Shown here piece after piece: positions 35,507 to 43,648 of a stretch of 64,000 nt of DNA. The position numbers were made by a program, and so were the translations under genes. Each line of letters begins with the position of its first letter. Position 1 is the stretch's first letter. Below the pieces are notes generated by a model that did not search any database, was not told where the DNA came from, and was given only the letters and a program-made list of their open reading frames with translations. The stretch is from Nonlabens antarcticus (lineage in GTDB: Bacteria; Bacteroidota; Bacteroidia; Flavobacteriales; Flavobacteriaceae), in NCBI RefSeq assembly GCF_015356755.1, contig NZ_JADFCO010000066.1, forward strand, positions 682,001 through 746,000, read 5' to 3'.

Positions 35507-35566
35507 ACTTTGTAAGTTTTAGTTTTCTAGGGGATACACAATATTAGATAATTAACCGATTAATTA

Positions 35567-37555
35567 CTAATAATTAAGCAAAGTTCTGACAGCTATTTTC
35601 AATCTTTCAATAGGTAGATAGTTTTCCTCTAATCCTTTATGAAATGGAATGGGAGTATCAATACTTCCAACTCTCATTACTGGAGCATCCAGCTTTTCAA
35701 AGCATTGTTCTCCTATCATAGCAGCAATGTCACCTGAGATGCTTCCTGTCATATTATCTTCTGTAAGAATGATGACCTTGCCTGTTTTTTCAACGCTGGC
35801 TATAATGCTTTTCTTATCTAAAGGAGCTAATGTTCTCAAATCTAAAAGGTCCACGCTCAAGGATTCCTCTGTAATCAGACGGCTTGCCCAATGAACTCCC
35901 GCGCCATAGGTTACTATAGTTAGATCATTACCTTCATGAACTAACCTTGCGGTTCCTAACTCGATGGCATAGTCTTCCACTGGAACCTCTCCATAAACAG
36001 ATCGATACAATGCTTTATGTTCAAAAAATAATACGGGATTAGGATCGTCGATTGCCGCCATGAGCAAACCTTTAACATCGGCTGGAAATGCTGGATACAC
36101 GATTTTTAAACCAGGAATGGTATAAAACCAGGATTCATTAGTCTGTGAATGAAAAGGTCCTGCTCCCACCCCAGCGCCACAAGGCATTCTTATGACAACA
36201 TCTGCATTTTCATTCCAGCGGTAATAGGATTTTGCCAGATAGTTGACAATCGGATTAAAACCACTGCTTACAAAGTCTGCAAACTGCATTTCTACCATCG
36301 CTTTCATTCCCGCGATACTCAATCCCATGGCGGTTTCTACAATGGCGCTTTCACAAATGGGAGTGTTGCGTACGCGGTCTGCACCAAATTCTTCTAAAAA
36401 TCCTTCCGTGATCTTAAATACGCCCCCATATCCTGCAATATCCTGTCCCATCAAAATCAAGTTATCGTGCTTGCGCATGGAAGCTTTTAAACCGTTATGT
36501 ATTGCGTCTACATATCTAATATTTTCGGTTTCACCTTTAGGCAGGTTGTAACTTAACTCCTTGCCTTTAAATACATCAGCTAGTTCTTGTTCTATAGTTG
36601 ATTGAGGTTCCGCTTTCGCGAAAGCGGTTTCTAATCCATCATTAATATCTGCCTTAAACTGATCGTTCCATTCCGTTATATCGCTGGATGAAATCCAATT
36701 TTTATCCAAAAGCGTTTGCTCCATCTTATTTAAGGGATCGCGTTGTTCCCAATATTCTATAAGGTCGTCAGGAACGTACTTTGTGCCGCTTGCTTCTTCA
36801 TGACCACGGCGTCTGAAAGTCTTAAATTCTACCAGCACCGGTCGTGGATTAACTCTTATATCTTCTAGGATCGCAGAGATCTTAGTATAAACTTCTACAA
36901 TATTATTTCCATCTATGATATGCGCTTCCATTCCATATCCAGCACCTCGATCTGCCAGGTTATTGCAGCGGTACTGCTCGCTTGTCGGTGTGCTCAATCC
37001 ATACCCATTATTTTCAATACAAAATAAAACGGGAAGATCCCAGACGCTGGCAACGTTCAATGCTTCATGGAAATCACCCTCGCTGGTACCACCCTCACCC
37101 GTAAAAACGACCGTAGCATTTTGAGTTTTTTTGAGTTTTTGTGCAAGTGCAATTCCATCAGCAACACCTAATTGAGGTCCTAGATGCGAAATCATACCGA
37201 TGATCTTATATTCTTGAGTTCCAAAATGGAAACTGCGATCTCTACCTTTCGTGAATCCCTCTACCTTTCCTTGCCATTGGGCAAACAATTTCCATAGCGG
37301 GATGTTCCTAGAAGTAAATACTCCTAGATTTCGGTGCATGGGAAGGATATATTCTGCATCCTTCATCGCCATGGTCACTCCTACTGATATAGCTTCTTGT
37401 CCTATTCCAGAAAACCATTTGGAAATTCTTCCCTGGCGTAATAAAATTAGCATCTTCTCTTCAATAAGACGCGGCAATAACATGCCTTTGTAAAGTTCAA
37501 CAGCTCGCTCTTGAGATAATGAATCAGGAAGTGCAATAAAATTTGAAACGATCAT
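35567..37555 (-). CDS. Fused 2-oxoacid dehydrogenase E1 alpha/beta (branched-chain type)
   Basis: 662 residues joining E1-alpha (about 1-320) and E1-beta (about 345-662). Thiamine diphosphate motif: GEG (153-155) to ENNGYG (181-186). The beta part shows RVRNTPICESAI, GFNPIVNYLAK, GAGPFHSQTNESW and EHKALYR. The enzyme decarboxylates 2-oxoacids, probably branched-chain ones, and passes the acyl group to an E2 lipoyl enzyme not present here. In Bacteroidota this supplies branched acyl-CoA starters for iso fatty acids, which could feed the neighbouring lipid locus (inference). The alpha/beta linker (310-315) holds a palindrome copy. Confidence 0.93.
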   Translation of the reverse strand: MIVSNFIALPDSLSQERAVELYKGMLLPRLIEEKMLILLRQGRISKWFSGIGQEAISVGVTMAMKDAEYILPMHRNLGVFTSRNIPLWKLFAQWQGKVEGFTKGRDRSFHFGTQEYKIIGMISHLGPQLGVADGIALAQKLKKTQNATVVFTGEGGTSEGDFHEALNVASVWDLPVLFCIENNGYGLSTPTSEQYRCNNLADRGAGYGMEAHIIDGNNIVEVYTKISAILEDIRVNPRPVLVEFKTFRRRGHEEASGTKYVPDDLIEYWEQRDPLNKMEQTLLDKNWISSSDITEWNDQFKADINDGLETAFAKAEPQSTIEQELADVFKGKELSYNLPKGETENIRYVDAIHNGLKASMRKHDNLILMGQDIAGYGGVFKITEGFLEEFGADRVRNTPICESAIVETAMGLSIAGMKAMVEMQFADFVSSGFNPIVNYLAKSYYRWNENADVVIRMPCGAGVGAGPFHSQTNESWFYTIPGLKIVYPAFPADVKGLLMAAIDDPNPVLFFEHKALYRSVYGEVPVEDYAIELGTARLVHEGNDLTIVTYGAGVHWASRLITEESLSVDLLDLRTLAPLDKKSIIASVEKTGKVIILTEDNMTGSISGDIAAMIGEQCFEKLDAPVMRVGSIDTPIPFHKGLEENYLPIERLKIAVRTLLNY
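36612..36627. repeat. Dispersed palindrome, copy 10 (in E1 linker)
   Basis: Exact 16-mer, flanked C/G to 18 bp; encodes A-F-A-K-A in the alpha/beta linker. Confidence 0.92.
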
Positions 37556-37575
37556 GAATTACAATATTATGCCCT

Positions 37576-37583
37576 CAAATGTA
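37576..37583 (-). promoter_or_regulatory. TAnnTTTG box of the E1 gene
   Basis: Perfect TACATTTG, 20 nt before the ATG at 37555. No clear -33 element. Confidence 0.42.
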
Positions 37584-37746
37584 GAATTTTAAATAGAATT
37601 TGTGAAGCCTAATTATAAAGCAAACGTATTTTAAGGCTGGTTAAAGATTCTTATCTTTATCCTTTACGACGTAGGTATTCGGGTGTCAGGAATATCCTGT
37701 TATTCAAACCACCGCGTTTACATATTTACCGATAAATAATATCAAA

Positions 37747-38697
37747 ATGAAAAATATACCCAGCGTCGATCTCGCAGATTTCCTAAGCGATGATCCTATT
37801 AAAAAAAAGAAATTTATAGACGAACTAGGAAAAGCATATGAAGAAATAGGTTTTGTAGCGCTGAAGAATCATTTTTTGACCGATGAATTGACTCAAAAAC
37901 TTTACGATCAGGTGGAAAAGTTTTTCCAGCTTCCTGTGGAAACTAAAGAATCCTATGACCGTCCAGAATTAAATGGTCAACGAGGCTATGTGTCGTTTGG
38001 AAAAGAACATGCTAAGGGTAAAAAAGAAGGCGACCTGAAGGAGTTCTGGCATTTCGGTCAAGAAGCTAGCGATGATGCAGAGTTAACAGAAACTTATCCA
38101 GATAATATCGAAGTCAAAGAACTTCCAGAATTCAATAAAACTGGTATGGAAGCATATCGAATGTTGGAAAAAACGGGAATCTATGTTTTGCGAGCGCTTG
38201 CTTTACACATAGGGCTGCAAGAAGATTATTTTGACCATTGGGCTAGTAATGGGAATTCTATTTTACGTCCTATTCATTACCCACCTATTACCAGTGAACC
38301 AGAAAATGCTGTTCGGGCAGGTGCTCATGGAGATATAAACTTGATCACATTATTGATGGGTGCCAGTGCTCCTGGATTGCAAGTGCAAAATCGTGATGGT
38401 GAATGGCTAGATGCAATAGCTGAAGAAGATGAGCTTGTTATCAATGTTGGAGATATGCTGGAACGACACACTAATAATAAGTTGAAATCCACCATCCACC
38501 GCGTTGTGAATCCGCCGAAGGATTTGTGGCATACACACCGCTATTCCATTCCGTTTTTTATGCATCCACGTAGTGATATGAAATTAGATTGTTTGGACGA
38601 ATGTGTTGATGCTGATCACCCAAAAGAATATAAAGATATAACTGCCGGAGACTTCCTACATCAGCGTCTTGTGGAGATAGGTTTGATAAAGAAATAG
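37747..38697 (+). CDS. Isopenicillin N synthase-like 2OG-Fe(II) dioxygenase
   Basis: 316 residues. N-terminal DIOX_N region (NIPSVDLADFL, GFVALKNH) and a double-stranded beta helix with the iron triad H194-x-D196 (AHGDINLITLL) and H251 (STIHRVVN), plus the oxoglutarate-binding Arg-x-Ser (R265, S267 in HRYSIPFF). All active-site residues are there. Family enzymes hydroxylate or desaturate small molecules. Its stop codon overlaps the start of the AGCTTTG tandem array. Substrate unknown. Confidence 0.93.
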   Translation: MKNIPSVDLADFLSDDPIKKKKFIDELGKAYEEIGFVALKNHFLTDELTQKLYDQVEKFFQLPVETKESYDRPELNGQRGYVSFGKEHAKGKKEGDLKEFWHFGQEASDDAELTETYPDNIEVKELPEFNKTGMEAYRMLEKTGIYVLRALALHIGLQEDYFDHWASNGNSILRPIHYPPITSEPENAVRAGAHGDINLITLLMGASAPGLQVQNRDGEWLDAIAEEDELVINVGDMLERHTNNKLKSTIHRVVNPPKDLWHTHRYSIPFFMHPRSDMKLDCLDECVDADHPKEYKDITAGDFLHQRLVEIGLIKK

Positions 38698-38740
38698 CTT
38701 TGAGCTTTGAGCTTTGAGCTTTGAGCTTTGAGCTTTGAGC
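38696..38740. repeat. Tandem array of the 7-bp unit AGCTTTG
   Basis: Six full copies plus AGC, perfect throughout, starting within the dioxygenase stop codon. Short-unit arrays like this change copy number by slippage. Confidence 0.95.
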
Positions 38741-38750
38741 GAAAATTAAA

Positions 38751-38790
38751 AAATCCAGAGAAACTTCATTGTTTTCTCTGGATTTTTTTT
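38751..38790. terminator. Terminator between the two arrays
   Basis: AAATCCAGAGAAA / TTTTCTCTGGATTT stem with a short loop and T and A runs; serves both convergent genes. Confidence 0.9.
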
Positions 38791-38796
38791 GATTTT

Positions 38797-38844
38797 CCAC
38801 ACATCCACACATCCACACATCCACACATCCACACATCCACACAT
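38797..38844. repeat. Tandem array of the 8-bp unit CCACACAT
   Basis: Six perfect copies, then two decayed units (gcactcat, ccactgat). Lies 18 bp before the minus-strand stop of the FAD oxidoreductase. Confidence 0.95.
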
Positions 38845-38862
38845 GCACTCATCCACTGATTA

Positions 38863-40110
38863 TTACCCTACCATTACCTTTCCTTCTATTTTGTCAATAA
38901 CCGCTTGCGCAGCTGCTTTGCCATTTAACATGGCGGCATTCAGCGATCCATTGCTCAAATGATCTCCTGCTAAATAAACGTTTTCGGTAAGCCTGGTTTC
39001 TGTAGAATCCATGCAGTAGTTGATGTTTTTCAGACTGGGTAACGCTTTTTTGATTGTTTGAGACTTGATTAAATCTCCCAAATCTATATGAGCATGTTCT
39101 TTAAATTCCATGCGAACTCTAGAAGCGAGTTCGTTCTCATTGTAATCATGCTCCTTTACCACTGAGATACTAATGACATTTTCATGATCACTAAAAACGT
39201 CTTGTGAAAAATGAAAGTTATTGCTCAGAGATTTTGGATGAGAAATGAGACCTATAATAGGCTTGCCAAAACCTTTATGCGTCGTTTTGAAATACAAAAC
39301 CGTCACCTCATGCCATTTGATGTTTGAGATAGGTAAATTGGGAACCAGTCGATCTGCTTGTCCTGCAATAATGGTGTAATCTGATTCTAGCACTGATCCA
39401 TCTGCTAGTGTGATTTGATTTCCTACCACTCTAGAAACCGTTGTATTTAGCTTTATCTGATTAGTCTCTAAATGACTCGCTAGCTGCTCTGGTATCGCTT
39501 GTATTCCTGCTGCTGGCAAGGTGGCAGAGCCTTGTGAGAACATTTTAAAAACGAATTCAAACATGCGGCTGCTGGTCTGTAATTCGTTTTCTAGAAAAAT
39601 TCCGCTGTAGAACGGTTTGAAGAAGTTCTGTATGATCTGATCTGAAAAACCTGCCTTTTGCAAATAATCCAAGGTTGTCGTTTCCTTGGTTTCAAATATA
39701 TCGTTGAGCTTTTTCTGTTTCAGCTTTCGCGAAAGCGTAAACATTTTCAACTTATCCTTTATAGAACCGATGTTAGAGAATGCCGTGGCAAACAAAAAAC
39801 TAACATCTCTCGTAGGATCACCCACTTTAGTGGACTTACCATTATTAAAAATAATGGCTCCAGGAGCAAACTTGACCAGATCAAGCGCTTTGAAATCTAA
39901 AAATTCTTGGGCTGCAGGATAGCTGTCCAATAGTACCTGAAAGCCATGATCAAGTATCTGACCTTCCATAACATCTGTTTGAACCCGACCGCCTAACCTA
40001 GCTCCTGATTCATAAACCGTAGTTTTATAACCTGCCTTTTTTAAGGTAATAGCAGCACAGAGACCACTTACACCGCCACCTATAATCGTAATTGTTGGAT
40101 AATTTTGCAT
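38863..40110 (-). CDS. NAD(P)/FAD amine-oxidase-like dehydrogenase
   Basis: 415 residues. FAD-binding GGGVSGLCAAI (11-21) and the following GARLGGRV (36-43), then the substrate domain, and the C-terminal FAD motif VYLAGDHLSNGSLNAAMLNGKAAA. This arrangement belongs to the phytoene-desaturase/protoporphyrinogen-oxidase/amine-oxidase group. Stand-alone gene, so no pathway is indicated. Residues about 125-129 (LSRKL) come from a palindrome copy. The TAnnTTTG box sits 4 nt before the ATG. Confidence 0.9.
   Translation of the reverse strand: MQNYPTITIIGGGVSGLCAAITLKKAGYKTTVYESGARLGGRVQTDVMEGQILDHGFQVLLDSYPAAQEFLDFKALDLVKFAPGAIIFNNGKSTKVGDPTRDVSFLFATAFSNIGSIKDKLKMFTLSRKLKQKKLNDIFETKETTTLDYLQKAGFSDQIIQNFFKPFYSGIFLENELQTSSRMFEFVFKMFSQGSATLPAAGIQAIPEQLASHLETNQIKLNTTVSRVVGNQITLADGSVLESDYTIIAGQADRLVPNLPISNIKWHEVTVLYFKTTHKGFGKPIIGLISHPKSLSNNFHFSQDVFSDHENVISISVVKEHDYNENELASRVRMEFKEHAHIDLGDLIKSQTIKKALPSLKNINYCMDSTETRLTENVYLAGDHLSNGSLNAAMLNGKAAAQAVIDKIEGKVMVG
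39723..39737. repeat. Dispersed palindrome, copy 11 (in FAD oxidoreductase)
   Basis: 15 of 16 positions; read on the minus strand as L-S-R-K. Confidence 0.9.
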
Positions 40111-40114
40111 CTTA

Positions 40115-40122
40115 CAAAAATA
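40115..40122 (-). promoter_or_regulatory. TAnnTTTG box directly before the FAD oxidoreductase
   Basis: Perfect TATTTTTG, 4 nt before ATG 40110; predicts a leaderless message. Confidence 0.42.
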
Positions 40123-40165
40123 AACGTCCTCATCTAATCGGTTCGTTTTTTATCTAAGCTTAACA

Positions 40166-40193
40166 TTTGTAAGAAATGTGGAGCTTATTTTTA
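40166..40193 (+). promoter_or_regulatory. Possible promoter of the small mscS gene
   Basis: TTTG (40166-40169), 16-nt spacer, TATTTTTA (40186-40193, 7 of 8). Confidence 0.35.
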
Positions 40194-40210
40194 CTTAAAA
40201 GCTTTTACAT

Positions 40211-41134
40211 ATGCAGGACTCTACACCAGCTAACGTCAACTTCCAGGATCAACTGGGCATAACCTTAACTAATTATTACGAACGGTTTATCGATATATTG
40301 CCACGTCTAGGGCTAGGCTTGTTAATTATTATATTAGGTATTTTTATCGCTGGATTCCTCAGCCGGTTTGCCACCAGTCGTATAAAAGCTCGTACCCATG
40401 ACCCGTTGATGAGTCGGTTTTTAGGTCGCACGATTAAGTTTTTAATTATCGTGGCTATTATTGTTATAGGTCTACAAGTAGCCGGTTTTGGTGACATTAG
40501 TGCTGGGATTTTTGCCACTGCAGGTGCGAGCGCTGTCATTTTAGGGTTTGCATTTAAAGATATAGGTCAAAACTTTATTGCTGGCGTGATTTTAAGTTTC
40601 AACAGGCCTTTTAATATGGGAGATACGGTGGAGATAGGATCAAATTTCGGAAAAGTAAAAGCACTGGAATTTCGTTATACCAAATTAAAAACTTTTGATG
40701 GTAAGGATGTTTATATACCAAATAGCGATGTAATTACCCAACCTGTTACAAATTATACCGAAGACGGATATTTCCGCTGGGAATTTATGGTAGGAATTGA
40801 TTATGAAGATGATATTGTTCATGCCAAAGAAACCATTATGAAAGCCATGTTGCTAGATGAAAAAGTTATTTCTACAGAAGATCATCGCAGTTATATCACT
40901 GAAGACGAACTTGCTACCAGTACTGTAAATTTGAAGGTGATGTTCTGGGTCGACACTAAAGATTATGCCAGGGTTGCGACAGAAACACGAGGTAGAGTCA
41001 TAGGTAACGTGAAAAAAGCACTTATGGAAGAAGGCTTCTATTTACCTGCAGATATTCAAGAAATCAAACTGTATGGTCGGGAGACTGACATACCTTTGTC
41101 CGTTAACGATTTGAGAAAACTGAAAAATGATTAA
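40211..41134 (+). CDS. Small mechanosensitive channel, MscS type
   Basis: 307 residues. Three N-terminal helices (about 29-51, 74-94, 98-125) with the pore-lining GAGASAVILGFAFKDIGQNFIAG, then the beta domain NRPFNMGDTVEIGSNFGKV and cytoplasmic alpha/beta part. Size and motif order are those of classic MscS, which opens on membrane tension to release osmolytes. Shares an 8-bp overlap with the downstream DUF3817 gene, so they are co-transcribed. Confidence 0.94.
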   Translation: MQDSTPANVNFQDQLGITLTNYYERFIDILPRLGLGLLIIILGIFIAGFLSRFATSRIKARTHDPLMSRFLGRTIKFLIIVAIIVIGLQVAGFGDISAGIFATAGASAVILGFAFKDIGQNFIAGVILSFNRPFNMGDTVEIGSNFGKVKALEFRYTKLKTFDGKDVYIPNSDVITQPVTNYTEDGYFRWEFMVGIDYEDDIVHAKETIMKAMLLDEKVISTEDHRSYITEDELATSTVNLKVMFWVDTKDYARVATETRGRVIGNVKKALMEEGFYLPADIQEIKLYGRETDIPLSVNDLRKLKND

Positions 41135-41420
41135 AGTATTTAGAATTTTATCGATAGCGGAGGGATATTCATTTTTGTTACTCCTTTTTGTAACCATGCC
41201 TTTAAAATATCTAGGAAATATAGGTTTGCCTAATACCATTGTAGGAATGGCTCATGGGTTTCTTTTTTTAGCTTACGTTGTGCTGGCTATCGTTGTGGGG
41301 CAAATGCTTAAATGGAACTTTAAGGACACCGCAATAGTTGTATTAATGTCCATAGTTCCTTTTGGAACTTTCTGGATGAAGGATAAATACTTGCCTCAAA
41401 GTAGCGAGTTAGCTGCTTAG
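41127..41420 (+). CDS. DUF3817 (YdzA-like) membrane protein
   Basis: 97 residues, three helices (about 8-28, 38-60, 68-85). The beginning FRILSIAEGYSFLLLL and MAHGFLFLAYVV are characteristic of DUF3817, whose function is unknown. Starts inside the 3' end of mscS in another frame, suggesting translational coupling. Confidence 0.88.
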   Translation: MIKVFRILSIAEGYSFLLLLFVTMPLKYLGNIGLPNTIVGMAHGFLFLAYVVLAIVVGQMLKWNFKDTAIVVLMSIVPFGTFWMKDKYLPQSSELAA

Positions 41421-41504
41421 GTTTAGTTGCGTTTTGATCTACAAAACTTCATAATCTAGATATTGTAGATTAATACAGGATGATGTTCAAAGCTAACATT
41501 GATG

Positions 41505-41512
41505 TAAATTTG
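41505..41512 (+). promoter_or_regulatory. TAnnTTTG box of the rRNA methyltransferase gene
   Basis: Perfect TAAATTTG, 19 nt before the TTG start. Confidence 0.42.
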
Positions 41513-41531
41513 TCATTCAACCACACTTGTT

Positions 41532-42347
41532 TTGAAATACATTTCTAGTCCTCATAATGCGATTATACGCCATGCAGAACAGTTGCAGCGCAAAAGTAAA
41601 ATTCGCAAAAAAGAACAGCTTTTTCTTATTGAGGGTAAGCGCGAGATCGAACTAGCCATCGCTGGTAATTTTGAGATTGTAAAAGCCCTTATATGCGGTG
41701 AAATTTTACTGGGAACTGAAGAGTTTACAGCAGCAGCTGTTATCAGTCATTTGAATTTATCCCAACAAACTGAAATCATCACAGTATCCATAGAAGTCTA
41801 TGAGAAACTCGCCTATCGCAGCGGTACTGAAGGTTGTATCGCTTTCGCGAAAGCAAAAAGCCTTGACCTCTCACAGCTTTCATTGTCAGAAAATCCGTTA
41901 ATTTTAATCGCAGAATCTCCTGAAAAGCCTGGAAATATAGGAGCGTTGTTACGCACAGCAGATGCTGCAAAAATCGATGCTGTTATAATTGTAGATCCAG
42001 TTTCAGATTTATATAACCCTAATGTGATCAGATCGAGTGTAGGTTGTGTATTCACAATTCCCACTGCTATTGCAACTGCAGCAGAAACAGTTGCGTTCCT
42101 AAAATTAAAAGAAATTAATTTATACGCTGCGACCTTACAAAGCAGCAAGCGGTATGATTTGATTGATTTCAAGACAGCTGCAGCAATTGCGGTGGGTACG
42201 GAAGCTACAGGATTGTCCCATCAATTAAGAGACGCCGCAACCGCAAACATCATAATTCCTATGGGAGGTGTTATAGATTCCATGAATGTGTCTGCCAGTG
42301 CTGCGATTCTACTTTTTGAAGCAAGACGGCAACGAGGATTTGAGTAA
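41532..42347 (+). CDS. TrmH/SpoU family RNA methyltransferase
   Basis: 271 residues from TTG 41532, chosen because the first residues (KYISSPHNAIIRHAEQLQ) belong to the family and there is no earlier ATG. N-terminal substrate-binding domain with FLIEGKREI, then the knotted SPOUT domain: SPEKPGNIGALLRTADA (motif 1), NVIRSSVGCVFTIP, VGTEATGLS (motif 2) and IPMGGVIDSMNVSASAAILLFEARRQR (motif 3; SAM in the knot). Methylates a ribose 2'-OH of rRNA or tRNA; which base is not clear. A palindrome copy encodes AFAKA around residues 104-108, between the two domains. Confidence 0.93.
   Translation: MKYISSPHNAIIRHAEQLQRKSKIRKKEQLFLIEGKREIELAIAGNFEIVKALICGEILLGTEEFTAAAVISHLNLSQQTEIITVSIEVYEKLAYRSGTEGCIAFAKAKSLDLSQLSLSENPLILIAESPEKPGNIGALLRTADAAKIDAVIIVDPVSDLYNPNVIRSSVGCVFTIPTAIATAAETVAFLKLKEINLYAATLQSSKRYDLIDFKTAAAIAVGTEATGLSHQLRDAATANIIIPMGGVIDSMNVSASAAILLFEARRQRGFE
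41840..41854. repeat. Dispersed palindrome, copy 12 (in SpoU gene)
   Basis: 15 of 16 positions; read as A-F-A-K-A near the domain boundary. Confidence 0.9.
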
Positions 42348-42412
42348 GCTTTTTTAAATAACTTATAGGGATTTTAAGTATTCCCGCAGCGCCAGACGTT
42401 TACATTCGCATT

Positions 42413-43648
42413 ATGGAAGCACAAACTCTTTTTTACCTCATTATTGCGATCTTAATATTTGATTTTGTGCTTGATCGTATCCTTAGTTACTTGAACTACA
42501 CGTGGTATTCTAAATCTATTCCCAGTGACGTTACTGATGTTTATGACACCACTGAGTATGAGCGATCTCAAGAATACAAGAAAACCAACTTCAAATTTGG
42601 CTTGATTTCAAGCAGCGTGTCATTTGTTGCGATTTTGATGTTTTTGTTTCTCGATGGGTTTGCTATTGTAGATACGTGGGCCAGATCAATCGCGGATAAT
42701 GAAATTCTTGTAGCTATCGTATTCTTTGGGATCATAGCAGTTGCAGGCGAGTTGATCTCACTGCCTTTCTCCTATTTTGGTACGTTTGTTATTGAGCAGC
42801 GTTTTGGCTTTAATAAAACAACGAAAAAAACATTTCTAATCGATAAAGTAAAAGGCTGGTTGCTTACAGCTATTCTAGGTGGCGGTCTACTAGCCATTGT
42901 TATTCTATGCTATCAATGGGCTGGTGATAGTTTCTGGTGGTATGTCTGGATTTTAGTAATAGCCATCTCACTATTGATGAACATGTTTTATGCGCGACTT
43001 TTCGTTCCATTATTTAATAAGCAGGTTCCATTACAAGAAGGTTCTCTCAAGACCAAGATTAAAACCTATGCAGAAACCGTAGGTTTCCAGTTGGATAAAA
43101 TTTTTATAATCGATGGAAGTAAACGCTCTACAAAAGCTAATGCTTATTTCAGCGGTTTTGGGAGTGAGAAACGAGTGACGTTATATGACACTCTTGTAGA
43201 TAAACTTACTGAGGAAGAGATCGTTGCCGTGCTCGCTCATGAGGTAGGTCACTATAAGAAAAAGCATATTATTTATAATCTACTTGCCAGTACCCTCACC
43301 ACCGGATTTACACTGTGGTTATTTTCTATTTTTGTTGATAGTGCGTTGTTATCGCAGGCGCTAGGTGTTGAAAATCCCTCATTTCATATAGGCCTTATCG
43401 CCTTCGGGTTACTTTATGCCCCTATTTCCACGATTACTGGGATTGTAATGAGTTCGCTTTCGCGAAAGTTTGAATATCAAGCAGATCGTTACGCACAAGA
43501 AACTTATGAAGCTGCTCCCTTAATAGCAGCTCTCAAAACGCTTTCTAAAACCAGTTTGAGCAATCTGACGCCACATCCTGCTTTTGTGTTTTTCAATTAT
43601 AGCCACCCCAGTTTAAGTCAACGTATTCAAGCAATGAATAAACATTAG
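42413..43648 (+). CDS. M48 family peptidase (CAAX prenyl protease 1 / Ste24-like)
   Basis: 411 residues with about seven membrane helices and the N-terminal M48_N domain (SYFGTFVIEQRFGFNKTT). Zinc motif LAHEVGHYKKKH gives H276, E277 and H280; third ligand E354 in FEYQADRYA. In bacteria this family performs membrane-protein quality control. The stop overlaps the convergent DUF4294 stop. The palindrome-encoded SLSRK (348-352) runs straight into the FEYQAD zinc motif, matching the family's natural SRxFEYEAD. Confidence 0.94.
   Translation: MEAQTLFYLIIAILIFDFVLDRILSYLNYTWYSKSIPSDVTDVYDTTEYERSQEYKKTNFKFGLISSSVSFVAILMFLFLDGFAIVDTWARSIADNEILVAIVFFGIIAVAGELISLPFSYFGTFVIEQRFGFNKTTKKTFLIDKVKGWLLTAILGGGLLAIVILCYQWAGDSFWWYVWILVIAISLLMNMFYARLFVPLFNKQVPLQEGSLKTKIKTYAETVGFQLDKIFIIDGSKRSTKANAYFSGFGSEKRVTLYDTLVDKLTEEEIVAVLAHEVGHYKKKHIIYNLLASTLTTGFTLWLFSIFVDSALLSQALGVENPSFHIGLIAFGLLYAPISTITGIVMSSLSRKFEYQADRYAQETYEAAPLIAALKTLSKTSLSNLTPHPAFVFFNYSHPSLSQRIQAMNKH
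43455..43468. repeat. Dispersed palindrome, copy 13 (in M48 gene)
   Basis: 14 positions intact; read as L-S-R-K next to the zinc ligand. Confidence 0.85.

Noticed and set aside
38797..38844. CRISPR-like array
   Set aside because: Unit is only 8 bp with no spacers, and there are no cas genes in the window.
38558..38848. Minus-strand frame with repeated MCGCVDVW and QSSKLKA units
   Set aside because: Product of translating the two tandem DNA arrays; it runs through a terminator and into the dioxygenase gene.
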